Of a stretch of 64,000 nt of DNA, positions 12,665-23,915 are shown piece by piece. A model generated the notes under the pieces. The model saw nothing but the letters and a program-made list of their open reading frames with translations. It did not search any database and had not been told where the DNA came from. A program made the position numbers and the translations under genes. The stretch's first letter is position 1. Each line of letters begins with the position of its first letter. Source of the DNA: Theobroma cacao (lineage: Eukaryota > Streptophyta > Magnoliopsida > Malvales > Malvaceae); assembly GCF_000208745.1 (NCBI RefSeq), contig NC_030851.1:37836187-37900186 (forward strand), given 5' to 3'.

Positions 12665-13968
12665 ATGGCGCCTAACAGCAGAAGCTATCAAGTTTCCGCA
12701 ACCCCATTCACAGTATTTGGACATTTGTTATTTATAGCAGTGGCAACCCTCGTGTTCGTTTGGCTACTCAAGTTCCGAGAAGGTCTGGCTTTTGAATCTG
12801 CTAATAAATTTAAGATTTTCAATGTGAGTTTCCAATCTATTGGACCTAGCTAATTCATATCGCAATTTGTTTCATGTGTTCCTGGAGGAAATTAATTCTC
12901 TGCATGCATGGAATTTGATTCTATGCATATTAGTCTCTTTCAACTTATTTTATAAGATTCTGTTATTCATTTTGTTTCACTCCCATTTGCAGCTGCATCC
13001 ACTTCTAATGGTGATTGGATTCATATTAACTGTTGGAGAAGGTAAATAAAGGGGTAATAATTCGTTAGAATTTTATATATTAGTACAATCTAGTTGGAAA
13101 AATGAAGCAATTCCTTTTCTCTTTGGCAGCAAAAGAGTGCACATCATCAAACTTACCCCCAAGAAGTAGACCATAAGCATATCATTTTTCTTACGGCTTT
13201 TAGACTATTATCATTAGTACCAAATTTGAAAGAAAATAATGATTTACTGAAACACTAGGTTTTTTATGATTTTAAGTGGAAGCATAAGAAAATCCCATTG
13301 AAATAAACATAGTTTTAGAGCATTCACTGTATTATGAAATTTTATTGCAACTCCATGGGGTGATCTGTCTGCACCAATACTAAGGATTCTAAGTTTCTAA
13401 CTGACTAAATACCATCTAAAACAGCAATCATGGCATACAAGACAATCCCAGGAAGAAGAGACGTGCAAGTACAACGGGTAGTTCATCTCACTTTGCAAAC
13501 CATTGCTCTTGGTTCTGGGATCTTGGGGATTGTTTCAGTTTTCAAGTTCCAGGATGAGGCCGAAATTCCTGACATGTTTACCTTACATTCTTGGCTAGGC
13601 ATGATTGCCATCTGCTTGTTTGGTTTGCAGGTACCTAAATCGTTTTAGTTCTTGGAAAATACTGGTAGTAATCTGAAACAATATTCTAATATATATATAT
13701 TTTGCAGTTGTTGCTTGGTTTCTTCTCCTTTGTGTTTCCTGGTGCAGAGTCATATTCAAGAGCAGGATACACGCCATGGCACATTTTTGGTGGCTTAGTT
13801 ATCTTCTTCTTAGCAATTGCCACTGCTGAGATGGGATTGTTACTGAAATTCCTGCGATTAGGCCTATTTCGCAGCCAAGAAGCACTCATTGTCAACTTCA
13901 TTGGATTGTTGCTGTTTCTATTTGCAGTGGCTGTTGGCCTCAGCGTTGTCCTGACTCGGGGTTATTGA
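12665..13968 (+). CDS. Cytochrome b561 family transmembrane electron carrier, copy 2
   Basis: Four exons: 12665-12823, 12993-13041, 13425-13630, 13708-13968, joining in frame to 224 residues. Intron positions and phases are the same as in copy 1, and the second exon has the same length (49 bases), so the pair arose by tandem duplication of the whole gene. Heme histidines: H55 in LHPL, H90 in RVVHL, H124 in TLHSW, H163 in TPWHI. The ascorbate-loop segment is AIMAYK (70-75). TM5 keeps the standard PWHIFGG, unlike copy 1. The predicted role is trans-membrane electron transfer from ascorbate. A five-residue stretch after AIMAYKTIP (GRRDV) makes this loop two residues longer than in copy 1. An ATG at 12660 in another frame could lower initiation at 12665; the family-like N-terminus supports 12665. 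Confidence 0.9.
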
Positions 13969-15433
13969 TGGAAATAATTCAGATACTAGCTTGGAGAAAA
14001 TCTTGAAAATTTATTGAAGAATTATTACTTTCAATTTATGGCAAAAATAACGGGAAAAAAATGATTGACAGGAGTCCGGAACACTTATAATGATATTGAT
14101 TTGAGCTTGTATGGTGTCATGTCCATTTGCTGTGTAATTTTAAAGAATTATAGAAGAAAATTGTCCCTATTCAATGTGAAACCATATGCGGTGCTTTGTA
14201 ATCCCTGATTATTGATGTATCAAATATATTTGATTATTAGATATATAAGGTGTTAATTATAATTTTATAAAAAAAAAATTAAATAATAAAGAATCTTTTT
14301 TAAAAAAAAATCAAAATATTTATATTATCTTATGAAGTAATCGGTATAGTTGAAAACCGAGTCTCTTAATTAAATATTATCGTATCAATGTCATTTTGAA
14401 TATTACCATAGATACATAAATCAAATAAGTTACGAGATATTTTAATAATTAAAATTTACTCAGAATTGAAAAGCAAGACAGATAGAATAATTTTATAAGA
14501 TAAAATATTAAGAAAAAACTTATAAACTATGGTTGGTTTCACAAATGAGGTAGTTGCAATGGGAATTGAAGGAAGTGGTGCAGAGATGTAGGTCCCTTGA
14601 GAACAAAATGTCAAAGCGAAACTCCACCAGGGAACACCAGTTGTGCAAACTACAAAGAACCCGTGATGTTCTGACATCTGCAATTCAAAATTGCAATGGT
14701 CCCAATGATAATTTGTGGGCATGACCGTTGGTGGCGCATTACCATATCCACCTTTGTTCTCCATCAACTATTTTCTGGAGAACATGTTCAACGGTGCCAA
14801 TCACTAGTTGTTATTTTGCTCTCGGGATGCTAGGGGATATCTAAATTATATTATAAACAAGTAGCCAGATATGGGGAACACTTTCTTTTGGAGCACCGAG
14901 ACTGATCAAATCTATATCATGATAGCAACAGGCATAAAGGTTTTGACATTTCAACTCTCGGCATTACAAACATGGCTATCCACGACGTTGAGCAGATACA
15001 CATGCCTGAAACATCGTTAGGATTGAAACTTGAAAGCTGGAGATATGGCTAAGCAAATTGTCTTGTCTGATTTGTTTGCAGCCTGAAAGTTCAAGGCCGC
15101 TAATGTTTTGTCAGCCATGTGATCCTAAGATGTACCTAGGCTGACAAGTCCAAAGTGAACCTGCCAATATCATTGTGTAGTATTTGACTCTATGTAGATA
15201 GCTTTATTTCAAGTACATAAATACCCCAAGACATCCAAGAGAAATTTCAGTGGCTGAAATTTATCATTGAGAAATCCTGTAATGTTGACAATTCAATAAA
15301 TTTCACAACTGCGAACAATCATTCATTTCCCATTTTTAAGAAACAAGCAGAATCCAGAAGGTTAAAAAACTTAAATAAACTACACACCTTTGGCTTAATT
15401 GTTAACCAAAAAATATTAGAAAAGGAAAAAAGG
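13969..15433. other. Intergenic region between convergent cytochrome b561 and OBERON-like genes
   Basis: It holds the 3' UTRs of the two convergent genes. A 103-codon minus-strand frame at 14456-14767 has no recognisable domain and lacks splice context; I do not annotate it. Nothing else is evident. Confidence 0.5.
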
Positions 15434-18400
15434 TTAAACCCACTGCTGCTTTGTGGCTTCCATTCTCTCCAACAAACTGGCAATCTCGGCTTGCATTCTT
15501 AGTTTCATTTGGTAGTAATCACAATGTGAGTGTTCCAAAACCTTTACTTCTTCCACTTTCTTCCGTCGTCTTTCCTCAGTCTCCTGTAAACATAGTCTGG
15601 ATAGCTTCTCAGCATACTCTTCTTCCAACTTGTCAGACTTGGCTCGAATCATCCTCATGTAAGTCTCAGCCTCTCTCCGTGCTTCGTCTGCCTTGCTTTG
15701 AAACATCATTGCTTCTGCTTCCTTAATCCTTACCATGCTTTCTAAGCTGTCAAATCCATCATTGTTTGATAACCTGCCAAACCGGTATTCATCTTCACTT
15801 TTTAAATCATTTGCTAGAGCAGTTTTGATATCTTTCTGACCATGATCATTTGGAAGTAAATCCCGTCCACTTGAAGAGCTTGTGCTGTAAAACACAAGCT
15901 TCGGAGGAAGAGAAGTAGCTGGTGTGACGGATGATTCATCTTTTCTAAGATCAACTTGAGTTGTCATTAGGTCTTTTGAACATGCACCAGAGGGAGGAAA
16001 GTCTGCCATACCATCAGTGTCTATTTGTCCAGGCCGGAAAGAAAAAAAAACAAAAAAAGAGAAGAAAGAGTTAAGACAAGAATATCCTAAATTGAGAGAT
16101 GCATACAAATAAAATTACAGGAATTATCAGCAATATAACTAGCTCCATAAAGGAAAAAGAATGGTGGAGACATCTAATATGATACATGTTTCAAGAACAA
16201 TAATCAAGACAAATAAGACATGCACCGAAACTATAAAGAAGAGACCTCGCTTATTAATCTAATTCAGAAACGTCCTAATCAAAGCATAATGGTGTAATCT
16301 GATCCATATGGCAAACCCCACAAGGCGGGAAAAGGCTTGTTTGTTATTGTTGTAGCCATAATCAAAGAAAAGATTTCAAGAACAAGATATCATCCCCCCC
16401 ACAGCATATGTCCTCTGTTTAGCTAATCAGTTCACTCAATCATCAAAAGCCCTTTACTATCAGGTTGACTAGTTATCACAATAAACTACTTTCTCATTCA
16501 CTTTACAAGGGAATGTTGCATCCCCCAAAGGTAATCATTATTTTTCCAGTCTCCATCATAGAATTGAGACAATTTCCCATTAACTGCATAGCAAAACAAC
16601 ATAAAGCATTAGTAAAACCTATTGCCACACAAATTTACAGAGGAAACTGAGAAAAGTTAAGAGCATGAGCCATAATGACCTAACTTCCCTTCTGGTACTC
16701 CTCTCAGCAGGAAAGCAAACCAAATGATTTGAGTAAAACCATGTTGTGGATCACATATTAGGTCGATTTATAAACCAAAATCACTCACATGAACCATTTC
16801 CAAACAAATATTCACTCTTTCATAAAGGAAATGAATCTTCAAAGGGCAGTTTCAATTTATTCAGTTCTTTTTTTTCCCTTTTACATACAAAAATGTGAGA
16901 AAGCCTAGTTATCTACATTTTCTGATAAAACTAACCAAGCCATCAGGAAGAACCTGCAGGCAAAGCTTTTAATTTACAGTTTTATAACCAGGAACTGTGT
17001 TTGTGGAGTTCCAGAATCATTTTAGTAATCTCAAACTTCAAAGGATGACTTAAGGCTCAATTACATGAGAGACACTTTTTTGTCTTGCCTCAGTTTATGG
17101 AAAACCATTATCTCAATAGCTGAAATATATTTACTTTGAAGGTCTTCTAGCAGGATATAAGGATCAAGAGAAACTAAATCTCAACCATCTTAGTTCAAAA
17201 CCTTAACCATGTGGAAATCTTAGAAAAGTGGTCCCTCTTCTATGTGGTTTAGTTTCTTTTACATTAGCTAAGGCATCAACCTATCAAAAATAGAGGAAAG
17301 TAGATTTTATTTTCTGGACATGTGGGGAAAAGACTGATTAAACAGATTCGAAGTCAAATGGTATTTTAACATGAAATTCTTTAGTATAGTACAAATTTCT
17401 GCTTTTCTACCAGCCTTTCAAGCATAGTGGCACAGAGTAGGATTCAGGTCTTCCAATTCAACAAAAGATTTCAACTCATCATAAGATTATGAAATGCTAG
17501 GGCTAGGTATCCTCTCCTTAGGATAAAAAAATGGGAGGTGGTAATTTTCTCAAATTTGGTCAATTAATGTTAGCATTTTAAGGTGCTGACGCTGAGCATC
17601 TTACAAGCCATTAATAATATTACTATGTTCTCTGATCTCTCTGCATATATCTTCCGCTGTATATGGTATTCCAACACTATAAATAGCACACACATCTATA
17701 ACTGAAAGTTTTAATACTAGTACTTAATAGTTTAATTGAAACCCTTTCTCTTCACTCCTACACTGTCAAGCTATGCAAGTAACATTAACATACATGCATG
17801 CAACAACAAGGCCATTAAGAAGAAACTAGGAGAACATTGATCGAGATGCAATATATCTGTATACCATGAAATTTGTTTGATGTGCTTTCCTAATGAAGTT
17901 TGCATAGAGAAAGAGACAGAACAAAAGATACTTACAGTTGAAGAACTGAATAATGACGCTGCATGCATCTAAAGCAGACATCATCTTATTTTGGAGCTGG
18001 GTGCAAAGTTCATCAGCTTTAATGTGCAGTTCCTTGCCTTTTGAATCATCACTGCCCTTGAAAATCTTCCTCACACAATCAAGCTCCTTTTTCAGTGTTT
18101 CTGGACCCCAGTCCTTTGCACAGCATAGAAACACATCCTTAACAAATCCAAACATTTCTGAAGCATGACCACATCCTATGCAGTGAAATTGCATTTCTGT
18201 AGTCCCAGATGGCCCCTTTAAACTAGGACCTGGCTTGATAAGATTCCTCCGAATACCACAGGCAGCGTGGCACCAATGGGAACAAACATCACAACCAACC
18301 CAACTGCAAGTATTGTTAGCACAATCAAAATTTAAGCAGATAGGACACATACAAGAACTGCAAAACCCCTTGTTCCCTGAGCATATCTTACAATCACAGT

Positions 18401-19844
18401 CATCAACAGGCAGCAAACTCTTACAATTCAGATTCCTACATCTCATAAAGAAGAAAATCTCCAGCAGCTCAGTTGTGGGAAACCGCATTTTTACAGACAA
18501 GAAGCTTTTATGGCCCATTTTGACTGCAACTAAAATTTCTAGCTGGTCCTTTTGGCACTTTGAGAGAGTCTCCTTGGTAAGATCAGATCTCCTCTCAAGC
18601 CGGTTTTGAAGTCCCACTAATTCTTCCTTCTTCTCTGGAGTTGCTATAATATTTCTCAAGTACTCTTTGGTCAATTCTACCGTTTCATCAGGCAGCTCCT
18701 GCATTATTTGAGCCATGGCAGGAATCGACTCTGACACAATCTCACGAAGAATTCTCTCCGGTCTTGAAATCTTTCGGGATCTCCCTCCCTCCATACTCTC
18801 TAAAACTCTCAAATTCTCTGAATCCCTCCTCCTCGAATCCCCTGACAGATTATCTACACGCGGTCTAGCAGGCAATTCAGATGGAAAAAAGGAATGATTA
18901 TCTGAACTAGTCGTTCTATGAAGACTATTGCATGAATCTTTATTCACTTGACGATTAACCTGCATCATGGAAAAGCCCCCACCACCACCAGCACCACCAT
19001 GATTGGCCAAAGCAACTCCATCAGCAATTGGCCTAAACCGACTATGCACGGATCCATTAGTACCCTCACCACCACACCAAATTTGATCATCTTTCCCCAC
19101 AGAATACTCATAATTCTCAGTTGAATTTCTTGTTAATGAGCAGCTAGGATTATGTGAAAACGGCAGAGAATACGAGTATGACAATGAAGCAGCAGTGAAA
19201 TCATTAGAACATGTGGTTTGTGTGTTATTGTTTGATGGTGCTAAAGACTGTACACTCCTACTAGGCCTTGGCCTGTGTTGTGGAGGATCACCATTTTGCA
19301 AAGCATTTGATGCAGTTAAAGAGAGAGACACATCAGGTAAAGCTAAAGACAGATTCAAAGTTTCAAGCTTTGGCCTTTTCTCCCTATTACTATTCTCTCT
19401 TTCATGAAAATCCTCCTCTACCTCTCTTTTTGAAGAAATCCCTTTACTTTCACTCAAATTCAAGAAATCTCTTTCAACCCATTTTTCATCTTGATTTGAA
19501 TTCTCAGAATCGACAACTTCTTTCCCTTTGTAACTAGTAACTTTCTCCAACAGGGTTTTCCCGGGAAACTCTTTCTCAGAACAAAAACCCAGTTTGGGAT
19601 TTTCACAAAGGTAGCTAAGAGTGAGTTCTTGGGATCCAGAATTCCCAGGCTTTGAAGGTCTTGGTAAAGCATAGCCTCCATCAAGACCCACCTTTGATTC
19701 TCTAAGGAAATCAATACCCTTTTGTAAAAAACTCATTTTTTCAACTGAACTCTCCTTGTTTTGAAACAAACGTGAGAGCTTGCTTTGAGAGTTTTCATCT
19801 CCTACACAAGGGAGATCACTTGAGGGATCTTTCTCTCCAAACAT
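15434..19844 (-). CDS. OBERON3/4 (TITANIA)-like PHD-finger protein
   Basis: Two coding exons on the minus strand, 19844-17936 and 16020-15434, joined in phase 1 across a 1915-base intron, giving 831 residues. OBERON/TITANIA proteins are nuclear PHD-finger chromatin readers that act redundantly in embryonic and shoot or root meristem establishment. In order: a low-complexity N-terminus starting MFGEKD; an LNLSLALPDVSLSL segment near 200; a basic region; a conserved helical block around 380-450 (RPERILREIVSESIPAM); a Cys-rich block from C469; the atypical C4HC3 PHD finger around 495-560 (CPICLNFDC .. CDVCSHWCHAAC); and a C-terminal coiled coil around 728-825 rich in Glu, Lys and Arg. The long N-terminus and 831-residue length fit OBE3/OBE4 rather than the shorter OBE1/OBE2. 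I chose the Met at 19844; an in-frame Met at 19877 would add 11 residues. If the intron is retained, the protein stops soon after residue 636 and loses the coiled coil. Confidence 0.88.
16021..17935 (-). other. Large intron of the OBERON-like gene
   Basis: Donor GTAAGT at 17935 and acceptor AG at 16022-16021 on the minus strand. No exon-like sequence was recognised inside, but a small extra exon preserving frame cannot be excluded. The interior holds no repeat I could name. Confidence 0.7.
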
Positions 19845-19902
19845 GACCTTATCAGACACAGAGAAACAGAGAAACAAATAAAACGAAAAAGAAAAAAAAA
19901 TA

Positions 19903-19960
19903 AGAGAGAGAGAGAGAGAGAGGACTTAACTTACCAGAGACAGAGAGAGAAAAAGGAGAG
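19903..19960. repeat. GA-rich microsatellite in the OBERON-like gene leader
   Basis: A (AG)10 tract at 19903-19922 followed by interrupted GA to about 19960, immediately upstream of the ATG at 19844. On the sense strand of the gene it is a CT-rich 5' leader, a common feature of plant regulatory-gene leaders and a potential GAGA-binding (BBR/BPC) site. That role is inferred. Confidence 0.8.
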
Positions 19961-19999
19961 ACAATAGAGAAGTAGAAATGGAGGGACAAAATGGAAAAT

Positions 20000-22900
20000 T
20001 TGGAAAGATTCTGTAGGGAGCTGTATTTTTGGCTTTTGATTCTTTTTTCTTTAGCAAACCATAAGACTCTGCAACAACGGCTGGAAATTTCAAAGCGTTT
20101 ATACCATTACTATCACACGCTATTATTTTTCTCCTTATATTTCTTTTTTCTCAAGTATTTTATATCATTGTTGAGGGCTACTAATTAATACTGATTAAGG
20201 TATTATTCTTATAAATATATTTTTAATATATTATTTTCCTACAATTTATTTATATTTTTTGTATAAAAATCACCTTAATTACTGTTTATATAAATTGACA
20301 TTTTCTTTTACATAAGGTTAGCATAATATTTTTGCCTTTTATCTTACAATTTTTCAGTGTTGTCCCTACAAAGTTTAAATAAAAAATCTTTTCCCGTGAT
20401 TGAAAAGATATAATAATTATCAATTTGTCTCAACAGTAAGAATATGTATTTCTTTACTTAACAAAAAGTCAAATTTAAATCTTTATTTTTAACTAAAAAA
20501 AGTAAACAAAAATTTGAATTACAACGTCTAAATAATACATTTTTTCTCATGACGAAAAAGATGTTATAATTACCTATTTATCTTGAGGGTAAAAATATGT
20601 ATCTTTTATTAAAAAAATCAAATTTGAATCTCTATTTTTAATAAAGAAAGACAAACAAAAATTTAAATTACAATATCTAAATAAAAAAAATATTTTTCGT
20701 AATTACCAATTTATCTCGATGGTAAGAATATGTATTTCTTTACTCAAAAAATTGCAAATTTGGATCTCTATTTTTAATAAAGAAAAATGGAAAAAAATTT
20801 TGAATAATTGTGGAGGGTAAATTGCATAACTTAATATTGTTTTATGTGAGGAACTTTGAGTCTTTTGCATGGGGAGAGCTTTTAAGGCAGTGCTAAGTTG
20901 AAGTCAATGCTACTAAGGGTCCAAAGAGATATTACGGGGGGTGATGAGAAGTTTCCGATTCAAAGTTGCAGCAGTCAAGATTCATGACTATGATTTCGAC
21001 TTTCTATTACTCTTTCATATATTCAGATTCTAAGCAGAAGAAGTGTTTTTTGTTCCATTTTTCTTTTTTTTATTAGTTCGAATAATGAAGGATTAATCTT
21101 GAAGTTTATGTGTAATTACTTTATCATCATTGTGACATTGTTAGATATTTTCCATTTTTTTGATACATACATTTTATATGGTACTATAAATGTTTAAAGA
21201 ACGTAGAAAGAATTAAATAGTTGTAATTATTTATTTTTTTTCCCTTCTTTTACAGTTAGATTTTTTTATTGTAAAAATAATTTAAGTGCTCCTTTAGCCA
21301 ATAATCAATACATTATGTCCGTATGGATTAATCCAATTGATTTTTTTCTATATCAATCAATTAAATTTGTTCGAAATTTCATATTTGTGATGGTGAAGAG
21401 GAAATGTACTATACTATTTCTATTTTTATTTCCTTGTAAAAAAAATCAATACATTAATTATGAAGATCCATAACCCAAGCTTAGTCCAGCGTTCTTACCA
21501 TTCTAGTTCACAGTTAACGTTTACGGTATACTCAAAATCCCCTATTTTGCTCAATTGTACCAAGAAAATACTCCAAAAATCAACAAATCAACATTACTGC
21601 CTGTGAAGATTTGTTCACGATTTGTGGGTCGCAGCCTTTTATGACTTGCTCAAAAAGAAATCAAAAGATGCATTAAATGGATAAAAATAAATAAAATTGG
21701 GAAATTGCAAGACAAAAACCAGAATTAGATTTTTTTTTTTTTTAGTAGGGTCAAGTCAATTGATTCACATGTTATTCCAGGTCAAGTTGCACCCTACTCG
21801 TGTAATTTGCTTGGTCCAAGCTTTCCCTATTCCCAACTTTGTTTCTTACTGTTTGCCCCTTATAAATGGGTTAAAGCAACTCTGAACTTTAGATGCATGA
21901 CCCACATTAACACAACACCACAATGCAACAAAATGGAACTCCACAAAGTTGTTGTTGGGTTCTTTCTGCATCACATGGAGTAATACCAAGCACATACTAC
22001 AATGAAGTCTTGTCTAGTCCCTTAACAATGTAGCAATTTCAAGGCTATAATTGGTCCGATGATTATCACTTCTTTAGTCTTCATCTTTGAGTACAAATTC
22101 TCTAACAAAACAAAGATGGAAAATGAGTATATACATATATGGATAATTACATTAGAGGAAAAAGGAGGAAATAAGAAAAGGGTTTGTGAATTTGATTCTT
22201 GTAATCATACCTGTGGGGATATCTGATAATTTGTCCAATTACAATCATGGCCAACAGTGTGTTCTTTCTTGTCAAAAACACCAAAAGTCAAGATTTTAGG
22301 TCCGTGGCTTTAAAAGTGGAAAGCAACATGCGTTTGAAACTTATATAGAAAATTTAATACTCCCATAGATGGCCAGATGCCATGTCTCGATTTCGTTTCC
22401 AAGATTGAAGTGATTTGTCCCCGTTTTCACTTCCACGATTGAAGTAACATGTTGGGATTCCAGGAAGAAATTAACATCACTACTATACAATTGATGGAGA
22501 TTAGCATAATTTTATTACATAGTTCGATATTCAAGGATTTTTTATATTATTGAGTGTGAAATTGGTAAAGATATTAAATTAGCATTAGTTGTGGCAAACT
22601 TAAGAGGATTATCTTCGCAGATTTGATTTTAGAGGTGGACAATGATTGGGACAGACCCAAGGAGACGAGGTACTCCTACCCCCAAGGCCGGTCATGACAT
22701 TGGACTTGGTCGGACCGAAGAAGATATTTCCAACTGCTTTGTATGATCTACTTTAAATCATAAATTTAATAGATAGATGAGAGTGACAATTCTTTAACGT
22801 TGATTGACTTTAAAGCTTTAAAGAAGATGCTGTGTTTATTTGACAGGACAAATCCAGCCAAAAACAAGCACAAAGTTAGGAACAAACCACTCAAAGTAAT

Positions 22901-23130
22901 GCTTTTCAAATCCTTGCATATACAAACCAAGTATATCTATCCCGAAACTTTATCTTATATACAACGAATAAGGTGGTAGAATTTTGAATTCCATTAATGA
23001 ATTTAGATAATTAACATGCATTCATTTGATTATAATTACTTAAATTGACATAATTACCCAAATAATTAATCAACTATCACCAGTTGATGCTGAAATTATT
23101 CTGCAAATGCCATCGAGTCATAGAGCAAAT
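20000..23130. other. AT-rich intergenic region
   Basis: Upstream flank of the OBERON-like gene. Apart from the tandem repeat at 20400-20800, no gene, RNA or transposon signature is recognised. Short open frames here (for example 21697-21885) have no supporting features. Confidence 0.45.
20400..20800. repeat. Three-copy tandem repeat, unit about 140-155 bases
   Basis: Copies begin near 20405, 20559 and 20698. Each contains 'aatttatct..(g)gtaa(g)aatatgtat' followed by 'tcaaattt(g/a)aatctctatttttaa' and then 'aaacaaaaattt(g/a)aattaca'. The third copy runs out near 20800. The copies differ by many point changes, so this is an old local amplification, AT-rich and without coding potential. Confidence 0.75.
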
Positions 23131-23133
23131 TCA

Positions 23134-23915
23134 GATATTATGATCTGGAATGATTCCTTAACTAGACAATTCTCTGGGAAGAGTGGATATTGATGTGTAC
23201 CAACGAATAAGATCCCCCACATGGAGATTGGTGGTGGTCTGCACAGGTCTTAGTTGCCCAAGATTTAAGTACTTTACGTGGCGCCTTCTTCAACAGATAT
23301 TACCCACAACTGAGAAAGGTATTCAGATATAACTCTGCTGCGGTGTGCGTGGTCACCAAGGTGAATCTTTGTAACATGTTTTCTTTGAGTGCGCATTTAG
23401 TAAGGCTATTTGGAGAATCTTGTACCCATGCGGTTGAATTCCATTTTAGATATTTGGCTTTCCTCTGCACATATTTGGGGTTCTCGACTACTGTTTAAAT
23501 GTTTCCTGGTTACTTTGGTTTAATAGAAACCGCTGCTTTTGATGATAATATTAGCTGCTGTGAGCAGAACAGCAACTACATTAATCGTGGGAGAGTCGCA
23601 AGCGGTACATGTTAGGCAGGAGCTCTGAAACTCGGAGTGTAATCAGGGCGAAGTTATGGGTTGCCCTCCTGCTTGCTGGCGCTGTGAAGATTAATGTCGG
23701 CGCAGCGTTTTGTTCGGGGGGCAAGATGGCGAGGTTGGGGTTGTTGCTCCTGACTTTGGAGGCAATGTTTGCTTTTGTGCAGTAGCTACAGCTGATCATG
23801 TGGAAAGCTCTTTCCAGGCAGAAAATGAAAGCTCTACCATTTGGTGGCTTCAATTCTAGAGGTGACTCACGCTCTTATACCAAGACAAAGGTCCACTTTC
23901 TTGGATTTATCCATG
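23134..23915 (+). pseudogene. Decayed LINE (non-LTR retrotransposon) 3' end: zf-RVT and RNase H
   Basis: Read across frames, the translation gives DIMIWNDSLTRQFSGKSGY near 23134, then FTWRLLQQILPTTEKG near 23274, then a zinc-finger-like block with 'ESL*HVFFECAFSKAIWRIL' near 23364-23420. This is the layout of the zf-RVT domain at the end of plant LINE reverse transcriptases. From about 23680 GAVKINV is followed, after frame changes, by DFGGNVCFCAVATADHVESS and QAENES..WWLQF, matching the plant RNase H-like RVT_3 module. Several stops and frameshifts make it non-functional. The reverse transcriptase core upstream is missing, so it is a 5'-truncated or eroded copy. Confidence 0.8.

Noticed and set aside
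14456..14767. 103-codon minus-strand frame between the b561 pair and the OBERON-like gene
   Set aside because: No domain, no partner exon, and it lies in the 3' flanks of two convergent genes.
18235..18609. 124-codon plus-strand frame
   Set aside because: Antisense shadow of the conserved PHD and Cys-rich exon of the OBERON-like gene.
23581..23853. 90-codon minus-strand frame
   Set aside because: Antisense of the LINE RNase H remnant, which reads sensibly only on the plus strand.
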